Assembly: GCA_905236755.1 (NCBI GenBank) | Contig: CAJOCR010000003.1 | Span: forward strand, 1-64,000 | Length of the DNA: 64,000 nt | Source of the DNA: an uncultured Prevotella sp. | Lineage (GTDB): Bacteria > Bacteroidota > Bacteroidia > Bacteroidales > Bacteroidaceae | Direction: 5' to 3' | In this document: positions 62,223-64,000 of the stretch, one piece after another | Layout of the letters: every line of letters starts with the position of its first letter | Numbering within the stretch: position 1 is the first letter of the stretch | Made by a program: the position numbers and the translations under genes | The notes under the pieces: model-generated | The model's input: the letters and a program-made list of their open reading frames with translations, nothing else | The model's database searches: none | Told to the model about the DNA's origin: nothing

Positions 62223-64000
62223 CTATCTCAATTCTGCATTCAACTGGTTTGTAAGCTGATAGATAAGCTTCTTCATGATTGCCTCGATAGCCTTATCGTT
62301 AAGAGTCTTCTGATCGTCCTGAAGGATGAAGTTTACAGCATAGCTCTTCTTACCTGCAGGAAGATTCTTACCCTCATAAACATCAAAGAGCTCAACACTC
62401 TTAAGAAGCTTCTTTTCTGTTTTCTCAGCAATAGCTACAATCTCAGCAAACTCAACACTCTTATCAACAAGGAGAGCAAGGTCGCGACTAACAGCAGGAT
62501 ACTTGCTTATTTCCTTGAATGTGAGATTTATCTTGCGAACTGCCTTCATAAGGTTGTCCCAGTTGATGTCTGCATAGTACACATCGTTCTCAAGATCAAA
62601 CTGCTTCTTGAGTTTAATATCAAGAATACCAACCTCTGCGATAACCTTACCATTCTTAAGCTCATAAGAAAGAGCCTTAGAGAAGATATTGTTTTCGCTC
62701 TTCTTGATTGATACCATACCCATTGGCAATCCTACACGACGGAAAACGTTCTCTACATAAGCCTTAAGCTCATAGAAGCTGCTATCCTCGTTAGGATGAG
62801 CCCATGACCCTTCTACGCGCTTACCAGTAAGCCACAGAGCAAGATGGTGATCTTGTGTATAAGCCTTAATAGGACTTTCCTCTGTCCAGTTCTCCTTATT
62901 ATAGTGATAAGTGTTACCACTCTCGAAGAAACGAAGGTTGGCGTTCTTACGGTTCACATTGCGAACAATACTTTCAAGACCACCGAACAGCATGCTCTGA
63001 CGCATAACACCAAGATCAGCAGAAAGAGGATTCATAACCTTAACGGTGTTCTCCCACAGATAGCTGTTCCACTCGTTGCCCTCATAGTAAGAGCTCTTGG
63101 TGAGTGAGTTGTTCATAATCTCCTCAAAGCCCATACCTACAAGCTGTTCACCAACGATATTCTCTACATGATACTCATGGTCGGCAACGCCCTGAACATT
63201 AAGTGAAGACTTGAGTGTTGTAGGAATCTCTACATTATTATATCCATAGATACGAAGGATGTCCTCAACAACATCACAAGGACGCTGAACATCTACACGG
63301 AAAGGAGGAACAAGAAGATCAAGACCCTCAGCATCCTCTTTTTCAATCTTCATATCCAAGCTTTCAACGATACTCTTAATAGTCTCAGCACCAAGTTGCT
63401 TACCAATAAGGCGATCGCAATATTCATAATTGAGACGTACTGCAAAATCAGGCATTGGAGCAGGATAAACATCCTTTATCTCCATACTAACCTTACCACC
63501 AGCAAGTTGCTTGCAAAGAATAGCAGCCTGCTTCAAAGCATATACCTGCAGATTAGGGTCAATACCACGCTCAAAACGATAGCTTGCATCTGTGCTAAGT
63601 CCGTGACGACGAGCACTCTTTCTAATCCATGTTGGATGGAAATAAGCACTTTCAAGAACAACATTCTTTGTTGTTTCGTAAGTTCCACTACCCTTTCCAC
63701 CAAAAATACCAGCAATACACATTGGCTCTTCTGCATTACAGATGCTCAAATCGTGCTCACCAAGGGTGTGCTCCTCGCCATCGAGGGTAACAAACTTAGT
63801 GCCTTCTGGCTGAGTGCGAACAACAATCTTGTTACCCTTAACCATATCAGCATCAAAGCAATGCATTGGCTGGCCATAAGCCATCATAATATAATTAGTA
63901 ATGTCCACGATATTGTTGATAGGACGAAGACCGATAATATTCAGTTTATCCTGCAACCACTTTGGACTTTCCTTTACTTCACAATCAGTAATACTCAAAC
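62223..64000 (-). CDS. pheT: Phenylalanyl-tRNA synthetase beta subunit, 5' end cut by window
   Basis: The beta chain of the (alpha-beta)2 synthetase that charges tRNA-Phe. The frame is open to the window edge, so about 590 of the usual ~800 residues are present. The B3/B4 domain shows LQDKLNIIGLRPINNIVDIT and YGQPMHCFDADMV; FGGKGSGTYETTKNVVLESA and RHGLSTDASYRFERGIDP follow. The catalytic-like B6/B7 region contains LGVMRQSMLFGGLESIVRNV. The C-terminal anticodon-binding FDX-ACB domain (YPAVSRDLALLVDKSVEFAE) is complete. Confidence 0.96.
   Translation of the reverse strand, partial: LSITDCEVKESPKWLQDKLNIIGLRPINNIVDITNYIMMAYGQPMHCFDADMVKGNKIVVRTQPEGTKFVTLDGEEHTLGEHDLSICNAEEPMCIAGIFGGKGSGTYETTKNVVLESAYFHPTWIRKSARRHGLSTDASYRFERGIDPNLQVYALKQAAILCKQLAGGKVSMEIKDVYPAPMPDFAVRLNYEYCDRLIGKQLGAETIKSIVESLDMKIEKEDAEGLDLLVPPFRVDVQRPCDVVEDILRIYGYNNVEIPTTLKSSLNVQGVADHEYHVENIVGEQLVGMGFEEIMNNSLTKSSYYEGNEWNSYLWENTVKVMNPLSADLGVMRQSMLFGGLESIVRNVNRKNANLRFFESGNTYHYNKENWTEESPIKAYTQDHHLALWLTGKRVEGSWAHPNEDSSFYELKAYVENVFRRVGLPMGMVSIKKSENNIFSKALSYELKNGKVIAEVGILDIKLKKQFDLENDVYYADINWDNLMKAVRKINLTFKEISKYPAVSRDLALLVDKSVEFAEIVAIAEKTEKKLLKSVELFDVYEGKNLPAGKKSYAVNFILQDDQKTLNDKAIEAIMKKLIYQLTNQLNAELR

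Noticed and set aside
1..64000. tRNA, rRNA, riboswitch or insertion-sequence genes
   Set aside because: I looked for recognisable cloverleaf arms, rRNA signatures, common riboswitch cores and transposase motifs and found none that I could support by eye; a covariance-model scan would be decisive.

Overview
The window is chromosomal DNA from a Bacteroidales bacterium, most likely a Prevotella/Segatella species. Grounds: two SusC/SusD pairs, an ECF-sigma/FecR pair, PorD (DUF4835), DUF5687, DUF2023, DUF3127 and DUF4846 proteins, the dnaN–exonuclease–coaBC–porD–recN gene order, promoters of the Bacteroidetes TTG-N19-21-TAnnTTTG type, and almost no Shine-Dalgarno sites. I recognised no rRNA, tRNA, CRISPR array, insertion sequence or prophage.

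Layout. 1-1144: 3' part of a GH43 glycosidase. 1145-4220: a secreted M6 metalloprotease between two repeat-rich spacers, one holding an AraC-regulator remnant. 4221-4718: GNAT acetyltransferase. 4751-12994 (minus): a regulated uptake locus (ECF sigma, FecR anti-sigma, STN-bearing SusC, SusD, then a secreted histidine acid phosphatase), suggesting import of a phosphorylated substrate. 13216-16369: DUF4846 lipoprotein and a MORN/GH25 lysozyme fusion around a large nested inverted repeat. 16325-17412: a fossil mosaic of truncated recR, glycosyltransferase 2 and tilS pieces joined end to end. 17517-22679 (minus): a second SusC/SusD pair without local regulators. 23062-31353: core genes (tilS, an RlmI-type methyltransferase, a 3'-5' exonuclease, ftsK, a LolA-like protein, a DUF5687 membrane protein). 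31412-34779: an A/T-rich McrB/McrC restriction module. 34863-44453: TetR regulator, malic enzyme, DUF3127 protein, then dnaN, exonuclease, coaBC, porD, recN. 44650-49921: pseudo-protease/TPR protein, fluoride channel, an sRNA candidate, a macro-domain operon, and a metallophosphoesterase broken by one stop codon. 49934-53764: pabC/pabB, VanX-type dipeptidase, DUF2023 and flavodoxin. 53929-58441: PiT phosphate transporter divergent from a PhoB/PhoR-like two-component system. 58475-64000: Crp/Fnr regulator, lepA, a small lipoprotein, yebC and the 3' part of pheT.

The coding content is mostly recognisable. The least explained material is in the spacers. There are nested inverted repeats with arms built from 8-bp tandem units around an A/T palindrome (14303-14533, and a weaker relative at 3898-4070), 11-bp periodic arrays (28992-29101 and 3680-3717), a 16-bp hairpin plus a 19-bp tandem repeat (1611-1799), recurring hairpin cassettes, and a 13-bp motif found three times. 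The recR–GT2–tilS mosaic is the clearest rearrangement. No single new gene system stands out. Functions are assigned by reading sequence against known families; no database search was run.
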